Assembly: GCA_903910385.1 (NCBI GenBank)
Contig: CAIVZM010000031.1
Location: 1-63,830 of the forward strand
Direction of reading: 5' to 3'
Length of the DNA: 63,830 bases
Origin: an uncultured Armatimonadota bacterium
Lineage (GTDB): Bacteria > Armatimonadota > Armatimonadia > Armatimonadales > Armatimonadaceae
Part shown: positions 29,272 through 38,346 of the stretch, one piece after another
Layout of the letters: every line of letters starts with the position of its first letter
Position numbering within the stretch: position 1 is the first letter of the stretch
Notes under the pieces: model-generated
What the model saw: the letters and a program-made list of their open reading frames with translations, nothing else
The model's database searches: none
Told to the model about the DNA's origin: nothing
Translations under genes and position numbers: made by a program

Positions 29272-30102
29272 TTAGCGGGTAACAGGTTCGTAAGCGGCGA
29301 CTGCCATGCCGAAGTAGGTAGGGGCTTCATAGGAGAGAAGTTCGCCTTGCATAGGCGTATGCGCCAGAGCGCCGGCTAGAATGATCGTTTGCCAGTAAGC
29401 GTCCACTTTCGCTTCGGAAAGGAAAGATTCTGGCCATTCCAGCAGACGGGGAAGGTCATTTTTCGCTATTGCGGCGCACATCGCCTCATCATGTCGCGCT
29501 GAAGCGGGGGAATAGCCGTAGGGACCATCAACGGCATGGGCATGTCCCTGATCGCAGGAAGCGATCAGAGCGACGCGTTTACCGGATGCGGAAGCGGCGC
29601 GAGCGATAGCGACTCCGGTACGGACAAGAGTTTCGCGCATCAAACTGCGGTCAGGAGCCATCACTACCACCTGTGGTGCAGGTGACAGAGGGCGAGCGCA
29701 ATACCAGAGAGGGATGAGCGCTCCCCAGTCCAACGGCACAATCGACGTTTCTTTTGAACGGCGCGTAGGCTTAACCGCTATGGGCATGACAGGGAGAGAC
29801 CTTGCCGCCATTTCCTGCTGAATGCTTTCTGCCAGAGGTAAATCCGTTTCAAAGGTGGCGGAGATAGCGCGGGGCTTTTTGCCCAGTTCGCCGAATGCCT
29901 TTGGCGCGTAGCCAATGGATACCGCGCCTTTGAGAATTGCGCCATGCGGCGTCAACACCACAATCGTGTCCGGTCGGGCGAGGGCGCAACGTCGCCCTAA
30001 TTCCAGCATCGCCGCTCGAGTCTGCGCCATGATTGAGGCATCATCGGCTATTTCTTCCAGAATATCGCCGCCGTGCGGCGCAATCGCCCCAAAGACCAGC
30101 AT
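29272..30102 (-). CDS. Class III extradiol dioxygenase (LigB)-like protein
   Basis: Protein of 276 residues with the fold shared by class III extradiol dioxygenases (LigB) and AmmeMemoRadiSam-B/Memo proteins. Likely metal residues are in the opening FGAIAPHGGDIL, VVLTPHGAIL, the mid LDWGALIPLWYC and SCDQGHAH. In the LigB branch these bind non-heme iron and cleave catechols; the Memo branch function is less clear. The frame is open to 30228 but family similarity begins at MLVFGAIAPHG, and the ATG at 30102 has GGA 8 bases upstream. The extra 42 residues of the longer form look unrelated to the fold. Substrate unknown. Confidence 0.8.
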   Translation of the reverse strand: MLVFGAIAPHGGDILEEIADDASIMAQTRAAMLELGRRCALARPDTIVVLTPHGAILKGAVSIGYAPKAFGELGKKPRAISATFETDLPLAESIQQEMAARSLPVMPIAVKPTRRSKETSIVPLDWGALIPLWYCARPLSPAPQVVVMAPDRSLMRETLVRTGVAIARAASASGKRVALIASCDQGHAHAVDGPYGYSPASARHDEAMCAAIAKNDLPRLLEWPESFLSEAKVDAYWQTIILAGALAHTPMQGELLSYEAPTYFGMAVAAYEPVTR

Positions 30103-30229
30103 TCGTGCATTCCGTTCTAAAAAGTGGATACCCGCAGGAGGTGACAACCTCAACGTGGGCGCGTTCCCAATCAGCATAAGAAAGACGCCCGGAGCCGTAT
30201 TTGCGCCGGGTATCTGTGCCCAAAACACT

Positions 30230-33200
30230 CTACCGGGCGGAGGCGGCGGTGATTGCCATCAGGGCAGGGACGCCGCGTTTATCTGCGCCATATTCCAGAG
30301 CGACGCTCTGAATCACGATGCCGGGACGATGGTTGTCCCATTGCTTCACGTAAGCGACCGCCGTTTGCGGAGTTCCTTCATACTTTTTGATCCAGCCTAT
30401 TTGCGCTCCCGGTAACGAACGGGGCGTTTCCTGTTTGTAGTCATCCACATCGATCTCAGAGTATATCGGGACATTGACATTTTGTCCGTCGGCGTAGGTC
30501 ACGACATAGCGTGCCATCTCATACCGTTTACGGTCGCGGATTTCGTCATTGTTGCGCCGGTTGTCGATCCGCGCCGCCTGAAGAAAGAATAATGCGTCCG
30601 CTTTGCGATTGACGGGAATGCCGCGAACGGCGTCCGGCAGATTGTTGGGGATACCGCTCCCGCCCAGCATGATCGTATTCGGTACAGACGATGTCGCGAA
30701 CTGGTAAATGTCAAACGGAACGCCGGAGAAGGTCTGCCGTCCTGTGGGAAGGTCCCGGAACGTAAAGGATTTATCTCCGAACCAACCCTGTTCATTCCGG
30801 AACTGATTCGCCTGTTTGCTGATATCGAGCGGAGTGTAATTGAGCGCCGCACCGGCGATAACCGTCGCCCCACCGGAAAATGGGGCTTTGAGATTTCGGA
30901 GAACCGTCGCCAGAATATTGCGTTTCTTGCGCTGGTTTTCCGGCGCGGCTTCGGTTTCCTGAAACTTGATATTCGACAGGACGATACCGCCCGTTCCCCG
31001 GTCATATGCCATCAAAGCTCCGATATTCAGGAGCGGGCGCACAGTCCGGTAAAACTCAGGGGGACGTTTCGCAAACAGGCGAATATTGTCGATGCCGACA
31101 ATGGACGGTTCCTTCGCTTTTTCGAATTCGGTGATGTTGATCGTGATTTCCTTACCGACTCGCCCGGTAGGAACCTGGAAGTTTTGTGTCGAGTTGTCTG
31201 GAACGGTTTTGAACTCGACCGGGTTTTTGCCATCGAAGAGCAATTCGAACTTTTTCGTCGGGTAGTAGAATGCATTGCCTGTCCACTCGACATCGGTAAT
31301 TTCCTGATATTTCGGGAAAGTCATCGGTACATTCGGCTTACCGCCCGGTCCCGCCCACATAGAGAAGATCAACTGCCAGCCGTCCGCAGAAGTAAAGCCA
31401 TTGACGATATTGTACGGGTTGTGATCGTTGCTCCCATCACTGTTGCCCCAGTAAGAAGGCTCGGGTAGTTTGGCGAACGGGGCGACCTCATCATAGTCAA
31501 CAATGTAACTGAAGACATCTGATGCCATGTATTGATCGTCGCTGAAGCCATTGATTCGCTCGCCAGAGGTCAGAGCGATATCCCCGATACTCAATCCCGC
31601 AGTCAAAGGCGAGCGTTTGGGCGGGAAAGTGACGCGTTCCCTGCGGAAGGGGCGGATCATATGGTTGACCCCGACGATCTTGTTGTAATCCGCTAACCCC
31701 TCTGGCGTCAGACCAGCAAAGAGAATCCAACCGCCTCGTCCATTGAATTGACGGACAAGGGGCAGGTTCGCCGCAAGCGTTTTCAGATTCGCCGGGGACG
31801 CTCCGATGACAGCGATCCTTTGTCCCGGCAGTGATATCGCCTTAAGCGGGTCATTGACTCTGGTATGAACTACCCCGACCGATTCCAGAGCCTTGCCTAA
31901 CTGGGCGTCATCTGCCAGAGCTGCCACGACAGGTCTCGTTTCCCGTTTGTATGCCCCTGCATATTTCAGCAGGTTCAGCAACAACTGTTGCGCTACCGGA
32001 TTGACTTTCAGGGTTTCCGCAATCCGTAATTGTGAGACTACCATCAAGCCACCGCCGACCGGAATTTCCGTTAGAGCGCTCCGGGCAAGACGGTTGTCGC
32101 ACTGGATCAGGGATTTCGCGCCGCGTGTCGGCTTTTCGTAGGCGTTGCGATAAACTACCTCACCAGCGGGCCAGGCGAAGAAATCAGAGGATTTCAGCCC
32201 TGAGAGCGCCGGGTGGGACTCATCTTCGATAAACGCCGTTCTCCCCACATTCTGTGACGGCTCCATCTGCGCGGGAAGACCCTGATACTTGAGCGGAAAT
32301 TTTTGCTCCAATATAACCAGACGCCCACCGCCCGCCGCCCATGCCGCCAGTGTGGAGGAGGCGCTTTCCGCTTCGGTGAGCGCATCCCGACCGATAAGGA
32401 GAACGTCATCCTTGGGCAGGTTGTTCAACGCGGATATCGAAGTGAAGCGAATTTTTTGCGCCTTGAGATAGGCGCCGGTCGCTCCTTGCGGGTCATACAC
32501 GACCAGCGCCGTCTTAACGGATTCTGGCGCGGATAAGGCGAGTCCGATCGAAGGATTCCGCTCACTGGTTTTACCTGAACGACCATAATCTTTCTCACGC
32601 TGACTGACCGGTTTGAATCCACCGAGCGGCGCTCCCGCCACCAGCGCTACATTGAGCTTCGACGGATTGTAAGCCGGATTCAGGACAGAGATCGCCTTGA
32701 TATTTCGGTAGCGTTCTTTTCCGCCTTGAGTCAGTTGCAATATCCAGTTACCCTCAGCGCGAGCGGAAGAGATGGCTGGAATAGCGAGAGTAAGCGTGAA
32801 TTTGCGGTTCATTCCCGGCGGGACAGTATATTTTCCGACAGTAGTAACATTTTTGCCGTCGATACTGATCGTCGAGGTTAGCGTTATCGGCTCGTCATCC
32901 TGAAACTGGTCATTGAAGATGCCAAGGTTACGGGGAACGGAACCGCCGGAAGGAAAGGCGGAATCCCACTCTTTGCAGAAGACCGCCAGATCGGCGTTCG
33001 CCCCATACTGATTGAGGGCGGATTCGGAACCGAGCCAGAAATGAAATGCGCCGAATTCCGCCCAGCGGTATCCTGCTGTCAGCATTGTCTGGATAATGCC
33101 CGCCGCCCGCTTCGTGTTCGACTTGCCGACAAAAGTTTCCTCGCCGCCGAAATAGGCGTAATCGAAGGGATTGATACCACTGGCGAAAAAGTCTTCGCCG

Positions 33201-35563
33201 GGATAGCGGGGACGCTTGCCATCCCATACCCAACGCCCGCGTCCACCGCCGGACGGGTTCATCTCATAGGCAAGGGCGGGATATCTGGTCATATCCCCGA
33301 AAACATAGTGATCGCCGTGCACCGGAAACAGATTATCTTTACCCGCTCCGCCGCCATCCGCCATCGCTAACCGAGTCGGATCGGTTTTCATGACGGCGTC
33401 CATGACAACCTTTTCCACTTTTTCAAACTCGTCCATCAATCCGCCGTACAGGTTGATGCAGTTGATGTAGAGCCACTCGTTCTCGATTGACCAGACATGT
33501 ATGGACGGGTGGTTTCTCTCGCCTTTGACCTGAGCGATCATCTGGTCGCGCCAGTTGTTGAGAAGCTGTACCTTGATCTCCGATTTGTAAAGCGCTTTTA
33601 AGTCCGGGTCATTTTCAATTGCCATGTAGCCGATCGCTTCGCCGTCCAGATCCCCACTACGGCGCACGACAACACCATTTTCATCGAAGAAGTTCAGCGC
33701 TTCGGTTGGGGTTTTATCGAACCACATCGGGCCGCCCTGCGCGTATCCGGAAAGGCGCATGAAGCGCTGGTTCGTCTTGCGATAATTGGTGAGCCATTCC
33801 GCCGGGTTAGAGCCAAAATTCAAATCCGCCCACCCATGCCAGACGATTCCGTTCAGCGTAAAGTCTTTTCCCTTGCTACCCCATTCCCGAAAGCCGAATC
33901 GCGTTTCAGAATGGTCTTCATTTTTGCCCTGCTTATTCTCGACCGGCATCGCAGTATTATCTGAAGACACCGTGACGCCTAAGCGGTACAGTTGAGGATT
34001 TGGTACCGGCCACCAGAGTTTCGCTTCAGAAAAAGGAAGACGGACGGAAATCGTCGTTTCCTGACCCGCAGAGACCCGAAAAATCCCCTGGTCACGCAAC
34101 GTCACCGTGTTCAGTCGAAGGTCCTGAATAGGGCCGCCTCGCCCGCCGCTTGATGCGTCCCTGCTGTATATGGGAGCGAATGCTTTCACCGGCATGTTTG
34201 TATTGGCGTCAATCAGCGTGCACGTAACAAAACCGCCATTATCCGCTTTCGATGTATTGCGGATTGTAATATCCGCAACAAGTTCTTTCTTCGCTACATT
34301 CGGCTTAACGAACACATCGGAAGCGTAGACGCCGCCCGCCGATGTCAGCGTAGGGATCTGTACAATACCGGACTGGGAAGCGTTCCAGATAGGGTAGGCA
34401 AGGTCCTGAAAGCCCTGTGAGAAGTAATCCACCGGCAGATTGAACTGTCGGCGAAGCTTCATCGGGTCTTTGGGACTGGTGGCGCGTCCATACCAGACAT
34501 CCCTGATACCTACCCAGATCTCATTGGTCTGTCCGGGCTTAATACCCGGAGTGATATCGATGTTGAAGCGGACATTCGGGTTCTTCTCAAAACCGCAGAA
34601 GACGCCGTTCACATAAACTGTCGTGTTCAGGCTGTTGCGCGGGAACGTCAGGAAAAAAGAGCGTCCGCGATGCGATGCCGGAATGTTGACCCGCGTCCGA
34701 TACCAGAGTCGATGCGCCATCAGCAAATCCGGACGAGAAACGTTCTTATCGGAAGGAACCGCTATTGCCTTCCAGACGGGTTTTTCCGGAAAGTCCTTCA
34801 TAGGAATAGCGACATCGAACGGAGGCGTCTGCTCGTCATTGCGGCACACTTCCCAATCGCCCTTCAGAGGGATTGTTGTCCGTACCCCTGACGTTGTCGG
34901 TTCCGGCAAAACGAAGACATTCTTTTCGGCGGCGCGATCCGCATCGCTACGACCTTCCTCGCCCGGTCGGAATTTACCGTTGGGGGAAAACTTTCCTCGT
35001 GTCAGGCAAAAAGCGTCGGCGGCGTACAGGACTCGCTGAAATTTCCCTTTTTCATCCTTGAGTTTAGGGAGACGTATTTCCAGTGTATGAGACCCCGCGC
35101 TCAAATCCATTCCGCCCATCTTTATCCAGGCGATTTCATTCCACCGTTCCAATTCCATCAAGTCTGTGGTCAGGGCGTCAGAGGTAATACGCGACCATGC
35201 GCCATTGTCCATACGCCATTCAAAAGCGGAACGGACGAATTCGAATCCGATGCGATTCCAGATTTCGTAGTTCCCGGCTTCGGTCACATTTATCCTGTAG
35301 CGGAGCGTTACGCCATCGTTCGGAAAGCTTTTTTCTATGGCATTCTCATCGACAGATATCTGAAGCCATTTTTCGCCGGACAGGAATTCTTTGCGTCCCC
35401 AACCGCTGATATTGGGTTTCATGGATTCCGGTGTAAGGGACGCTTCCTCCGCTTCGATCCAGAGAAAAGGAGGAGGCGCCTGCGCCGTAACGGGAGACGG
35501 GCAATTTGCCAGTAGCGGAATACAACACAGCATCAATGCCCACAGGCGACCAGCAAGAAACAT
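30230..35563 (-). CDS. Very large secreted GH2-like glycoside hydrolase
   Basis: 1777-residue exported protein. Signal peptide at 1-28 (LWALMLCCIPLLA). Residues 30-190 look like a carbohydrate-binding beta-sandwich (FLWIEAEEASLTPES, NYEIWNRIGFEF). Residues 220-580 are GH2 sugar-binding and Ig-like domains (HRLWYRTRVNIPASHRGRSF, TTVYVNGVFCGFEKN). The TIM barrel has RFGFREWGSKGKDFTLNG and HVWSIENEWLYIN, with the Asn-Glu acid/base near residue 695; YFGGEETFVG may hold the nucleophile. A GATase1/ThuA-like part follows (TALVVYDPQGATGAYL, WAAGGGRLVILEQ), then a C-terminal beta region with DALFFLQAA and MARYVVTYADGQNVNVPIYS. Start ATG 35563 has GAGGTG 5 bases upstream; the open frame to 35677 lacks support. 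Substrate unknown. Confidence 0.82.
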   Translation of the reverse strand: MFLAGRLWALMLCCIPLLANCPSPVTAQAPPPFLWIEAEEASLTPESMKPNISGWGRKEFLSGEKWLQISVDENAIEKSFPNDGVTLRYRINVTEAGNYEIWNRIGFEFVRSAFEWRMDNGAWSRITSDALTTDLMELERWNEIAWIKMGGMDLSAGSHTLEIRLPKLKDEKGKFQRVLYAADAFCLTRGKFSPNGKFRPGEEGRSDADRAAEKNVFVLPEPTTSGVRTTIPLKGDWEVCRNDEQTPPFDVAIPMKDFPEKPVWKAIAVPSDKNVSRPDLLMAHRLWYRTRVNIPASHRGRSFFLTFPRNSLNTTVYVNGVFCGFEKNPNVRFNIDITPGIKPGQTNEIWVGIRDVWYGRATSPKDPMKLRRQFNLPVDYFSQGFQDLAYPIWNASQSGIVQIPTLTSAGGVYASDVFVKPNVAKKELVADITIRNTSKADNGGFVTCTLIDANTNMPVKAFAPIYSRDASSGGRGGPIQDLRLNTVTLRDQGIFRVSAGQETTISVRLPFSEAKLWWPVPNPQLYRLGVTVSSDNTAMPVENKQGKNEDHSETRFGFREWGSKGKDFTLNGIVWHGWADLNFGSNPAEWLTNYRKTNQRFMRLSGYAQGGPMWFDKTPTEALNFFDENGVVVRRSGDLDGEAIGYMAIENDPDLKALYKSEIKVQLLNNWRDQMIAQVKGERNHPSIHVWSIENEWLYINCINLYGGLMDEFEKVEKVVMDAVMKTDPTRLAMADGGGAGKDNLFPVHGDHYVFGDMTRYPALAYEMNPSGGGRGRWVWDGKRPRYPGEDFFASGINPFDYAYFGGEETFVGKSNTKRAAGIIQTMLTAGYRWAEFGAFHFWLGSESALNQYGANADLAVFCKEWDSAFPSGGSVPRNLGIFNDQFQDDEPITLTSTISIDGKNVTTVGKYTVPPGMNRKFTLTLAIPAISSARAEGNWILQLTQGGKERYRNIKAISVLNPAYNPSKLNVALVAGAPLGGFKPVSQREKDYGRSGKTSERNPSIGLALSAPESVKTALVVYDPQGATGAYLKAQKIRFTSISALNNLPKDDVLLIGRDALTEAESASSTLAAWAAGGGRLVILEQKFPLKYQGLPAQMEPSQNVGRTAFIEDESHPALSGLKSSDFFAWPAGEVVYRNAYEKPTRGAKSLIQCDNRLARSALTEIPVGGGLMVVSQLRIAETLKVNPVAQQLLLNLLKYAGAYKRETRPVVAALADDAQLGKALESVGVVHTRVNDPLKAISLPGQRIAVIGASPANLKTLAANLPLVRQFNGRGGWILFAGLTPEGLADYNKIVGVNHMIRPFRRERVTFPPKRSPLTAGLSIGDIALTSGERINGFSDDQYMASDVFSYIVDYDEVAPFAKLPEPSYWGNSDGSNDHNPYNIVNGFTSADGWQLIFSMWAGPGGKPNVPMTFPKYQEITDVEWTGNAFYYPTKKFELLFDGKNPVEFKTVPDNSTQNFQVPTGRVGKEITINITEFEKAKEPSIVGIDNIRLFAKRPPEFYRTVRPLLNIGALMAYDRGTGGIVLSNIKFQETEAAPENQRKKRNILATVLRNLKAPFSGGATVIAGAALNYTPLDISKQANQFRNEQGWFGDKSFTFRDLPTGRQTFSGVPFDIYQFATSSVPNTIMLGGSGIPNNLPDAVRGIPVNRKADALFFLQAARIDNRRNNDEIRDRKRYEMARYVVTYADGQNVNVPIYSEIDVDDYKQETPRSLPGAQIGWIKKYEGTPQTAVAYVKQWDNHRPGIVIQSVALEYGADKRGVPALMAITAASAR

Positions 35564-35722
35564 GTAACACCTCACCGTGCAACCGTACAAAAATTCATGA
35601 AAACTATCTGAGAAATCCTTTTCGCAAACAGATTCAACGCCATTTACGGAATATACCCTCCCCCTGTTCCCTGTCATCTCATCCGGCGCCGACGGACAGT
35701 GATGGTTTTTACAAGGTAATGA

Positions 35723-36316
35723 TCAGGGCGACTGATACGTCACCTCAAATTCCCCTTTCGCTACCACGCTGGTTTGTAACGCATCGACTACCTGATCACG
35801 GGTCGCCCCCGGTTCGAGGAGCAAGCGTTTTTTGACCGCGAAAAATTGAAAGTGGTAGTGGTGGGGCTTGTCTCTCGGAGGGGGATGAGGCCCGTAATAA
35901 TCAAGGTTGTCCGTCGAGTTTTTTCCGACAACGGAGTTGGGAGTGGGTAATATTGCGCCATTTATCTCCTTGACGGGAATATTGTAGACGACCCAGTGGA
36001 CGAAGGGACTATCGCCGGGCGCATCAAAGTCTTCCATAATCATCGCGAATGTGACCGTCGATTCCGGCTGACCGACCACGTCGAATCGGGGCTTCCGATT
36101 CTGACCATAGAAGGTAAAGGCTTCCGGAATCAGTCCATTCTGATCCATATCCAGACTGGTGATCATCAGGGGCGATTGGGCGTTCACTTCATCCACGGCT
36201 AATCGCTTTCTCAGTTTGGGGAGGCTGTCCTGTCGGGAGGCATCCTGTGAACAGCCCAATAGGGTAACACACAACCCGATTGCCATTAGCGAAAGCCAAC
36301 GATTCACTTTGCGCAT
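35723..36316 (-). CDS. YbhB/YbcL-family (PEBP/Raf-kinase-inhibitor-like) lipoprotein
   Basis: Phosphatidylethanolamine-binding-protein-fold lipoprotein, 197 residues. The N-terminus is a lipoprotein signal with lipobox LLGC at residues 19-22, so it should be membrane-tethered. PEBP landmarks: TSLDMDQNGLIPEAFTF, FAMIMEDFDAPGDSPFVHWV (the DPDAP-H-W ligand-pocket motif, here DFDAPGDSPFVHW), YNIPVKEINGAILP, YYGPHPPPRDKPHHYHFQFF and the C-terminal KGEFEVTYQ. The frame stays open to 36466, but ATG 36316 begins the signal peptide and has AAGGG 5 bases upstream. Bacterial roles are poorly known. The ferredoxin gene lies 59 bases upstream in the same direction. Confidence 0.9.
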   Translation of the reverse strand: MRKVNRWLSLMAIGLCVTLLGCSQDASRQDSLPKLRKRLAVDEVNAQSPLMITSLDMDQNGLIPEAFTFYGQNRKPRFDVVGQPESTVTFAMIMEDFDAPGDSPFVHWVVYNIPVKEINGAILPTPNSVVGKNSTDNLDYYGPHPPPRDKPHHYHFQFFAVKKRLLLEPGATRDQVVDALQTSVVAKGEFEVTYQSP

Positions 36317-36375
36317 CCGTACCCTTACTCCTTTAAAGTCCCGCCTCTTTCCTGAATCCGATCTTTTGCGTTGAT

Positions 36376-36795
36376 TCAGTCGTGCGGGGTTTCTTTTACC
36401 GCATTGCGATTCCATCCTGGAATTTCGATGACAACCGGAACCGATCCATTCGGGACGCACTGGCAACCAAGTCGCGATTTGATGGTCAAGCCGGGAGCTT
36501 CTTCCAGTTGGTCAAGTTCGTCCTCTGTCGGTTCGTTACAGGATTCCAATCCTTCCCGAACGATGACATGACAGGTCGAACAGGCGACGACGCCACCGCA
36601 GGTATGTTCGAGCGGAATATCATTCCCCTCGCAAATATCCAGAATCGAACCTACCTGCCCGCTTCTATCATACGGTAAATGGCGCGGATCGACGGTCAGG
36701 ACATGCGGTTCTCCTTCCGAAATAATGGTTATCTGATATGCCTGCCCGGGAAGCGGCGGCGTCTCTATATTGACATAAGGGTTTGTTCCAGCCAT
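36376..36795 (-). CDS. 2Fe-2S ferredoxin, adrenodoxin/ISC type
   Basis: Electron carrier of 139 residues with a plant/vertebrate-type [2Fe-2S] fold. The cluster cysteines are C66, C72, C75 and C111 (HTCGGVVACSTCHV and RLGCQ), the spacing of adrenodoxin and Isc ferredoxin. DELDQLEEAPGLTIKSRLGC matches the ISC subgroup. The first 20 residues and the C-terminal 20 are extra. There are no isc genes nearby. The PEBP lipoprotein gene lies downstream and a structured intergenic segment upstream. Possible partners in the window are oxidoreductases such as the reductase at 56274, but nothing links them directly. Confidence 0.93.
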   Translation of the reverse strand: MAGTNPYVNIETPPLPGQAYQITIISEGEPHVLTVDPRHLPYDRSGQVGSILDICEGNDIPLEHTCGGVVACSTCHVIVREGLESCNEPTEDELDQLEEAPGLTIKSRLGCQCVPNGSVPVVIEIPGWNRNAVKETPHD

Positions 36796-36853
36796 AAAAT
36801 TCTTTACCTGAGTCTATTAGACCAATTTCATCAGTCATTTTGCAACCGTGTAA

Positions 36854-36903
36854 CTTGCCCCCCATTAATGGGGGTCTTATGCGCTTTCGCATGATGGGGC
36901 AAG
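36854..36903. other. Possible RNA switch: mutually exclusive stems
   Basis: CTTGCCCC (36854-36861) can pair perfectly with GGGGCAAG (36896-36903), enclosing the hairpin ATGCG-cttt-CGCAT (36879-36892). Alternatively the C run at 36859-36863 pairs locally with GGGGG at 36870-36874 around an ATTAAT loop. The C run cannot do both. It lies in the 331-base divergent region, 59 bases before the ferredoxin start and 223 before the dioxygenase. The rest of this region shows only a TATACT at 36983-36988 that could serve the dioxygenase gene. Confidence 0.45.
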
Positions 36904-37126
36904 ATGCGGACTTATGCAAGAGGTCTATTGTATCCTGCCCGAATACCATGCGAATCGTCATTCCGAAGATACATCCCCATGTTATACTGATTTTACGAAC
37001 CCGGAAAATGGAGTCGAATTCAGATACCAGATATGACTGTAGCAAAGAAGCGTAGTTGTGACCTTTCTCTGGGCAGGCAACGTCTCCGGAGAATCGTCCT
37101 GGGAAAACCGCTTCAGGAGAACGATA

Positions 37127-37819
37127 ATGACTGACCTTGACGAAATGGCGGAAACGTTTTTCCGTGAGGGATGCGTTCTGGTTCCCGGAGCGCTGGCGCC
37201 GGAACTGGTCGATGCTCTGCGTCAGAAGACGGACGAATGCGCCGCAGATCCGACCATTGACAAACGTCATCTTTCCTGGGTAGGGGATACGTTCGTCTTG
37301 CGCCGCTGTCAGGAAATCGATGCGATTTTCGATGAACTAACTCGTCACCCGGAAATTTTCCGTTGCGCCGAAGCGATACTCGGTAATGGCGCGGCGTTTA
37401 ACGCCATGAACGTGATTCGTAACGGAACCGGTCAGGCTATTTCCCGCTGGCACGTTGACGATACTCTGGAATTTCCTCTGCCTCCTGATATCCCACGTTT
37501 CGATGCACGCTTACGCATGCCTGTTCTATGGCTGACCGTGCAGGTCGCGTTATCGGATATTGACGGCATCGAAAACGGGCCGACGCAATTTGTCCCGGGT
37601 AGCCATTACTCCGGTCGCTATCCGCCGGAAGGTAAGGAAGAACCGCAGTTCGAAGGGTATCCCCCGTACGCGATGCTTTGCAAAGCGGGTGATATCTACC
37701 TTTTCAATCACCAGACATGGCATCGGGGCGCTCCCAATACTTCGGAACGCACTCGGTATGTGTTGCAAATTCAGTACGCAAAACGCTGGGCGAACGCACG
37801 TTTTCGAGGTCTTGCATAA
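37127..37819 (+). CDS. Phytanoyl-CoA dioxygenase-family (PhyH) protein
   Basis: Fe(II)/2-oxoglutarate-dependent oxygenase of 230 residues. Metal ligands are visible as the HxD in SRWHVDDTLEF and the distal His in FNHQTWHRGAPNTSERTRYV, with the Arg 11-12 residues later for 2-oxoglutarate. The mid segment LSDIDGIENGPTQFVPGSH is characteristic of PhyH proteins. Family members hydroxylate diverse small molecules, including ectoine and aliphatic compounds. The open frame begins at 37058, but ATG 37127 has AGGAG 7 bases upstream. It diverges from the ferredoxin gene across 331 bases. Confidence 0.9.
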   Translation: MTDLDEMAETFFREGCVLVPGALAPELVDALRQKTDECAADPTIDKRHLSWVGDTFVLRRCQEIDAIFDELTRHPEIFRCAEAILGNGAAFNAMNVIRNGTGQAISRWHVDDTLEFPLPPDIPRFDARLRMPVLWLTVQVALSDIDGIENGPTQFVPGSHYSGRYPPEGKEEPQFEGYPPYAMLCKAGDIYLFNHQTWHRGAPNTSERTRYVLQIQYAKRWANARFRGLA

Positions 37820-38037
37820 CTCCGGATAAATTCGTGGCTCTGTATGATATCCATCGGCCAGAACCGGGACTTGAAATTTATTTTTTATTTGAAATGTCAA
37901 AAGATAATTGACTTGTAACCTGATGAAAGTTATTTACTGAGGTATTAATGGCATTATTAATAATTTAATCGCAAATTATTGATGTATCGTGCAATAAATT
38001 GCGCCATCAGTAAAGGCGGTACGTTCACAAACTCTCC

Positions 38038-38066
38038 TTGCTGAAAACGATTTCGTATGCTATAGT
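38038..38066 (+). promoter_or_regulatory. Promoter of metK
   Basis: TTGCTG (-35, 38038-38043), a 17-base spacer and TATAGT (-10, 38061-38066), placing the start of transcription about 15-20 bases before the riboswitch P1 stem. The preceding 200 bases (37820-38037) are AT-rich and hold no gene. Confidence 0.75.
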
Positions 38067-38089
38067 GTCTCCGACAACCGAGAAGCGGA

Positions 38090-38226
38090 CTTATCCAGAG
38101 TGACGGAGGGAACGGCCCTAAGATGTCACCACAACCACCAGTAGTTGATTGTGCGTCAACACAAAATATCACTGGCAGGTGCGAATTCCGGGCGAGAGGC
38201 AATAATGCTGTCTCGCTGAAGATAAG
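38090..38226 (+). promoter_or_regulatory. SAM-I-class riboswitch upstream of metK
   Basis: S-adenosylmethionine-sensing leader RNA. The P1 stem CTTATC (38090-38095) pairs with GATAAG (38221-38226). Between them stand the conserved SAM-I segments: CCAGAGTGACGGAGGGA, ACGGCCCTAAGATGTC, a variable P2-P3 region ending in GGCAGGTGCGAATTCC and the final CTGAAGATAAGAG. It sits 120 bases before metK. A CTCCTG/CAGGAG hairpin at about 38296-38323 without a T run may be part of the expression platform, so control could be at translation. The P2-P3 details deviate from the classic version, so the SAM-I/IV variant is possible. Confidence 0.88.
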
Positions 38227-38346
38227 AGAACCCGCGCAACGGTCAGAGTCGCCCGTACTGCGTGCGAATCTGCCGCCGCCCCTCTTAGATTCTCCTGTCG
38301 CCGCTTCTATCAGGAGTCCAATTCGTTTGGAAAGAGGGAATTTCTC

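Noticed and set aside
37820-38037. AT-rich stretch with TTGACT-17-TATTTA as an additional metK promoter
   Set aside because: The promoter at 38038-38066 fits better and lies correctly before the riboswitch; AT-rich DNA gives many chance matches.
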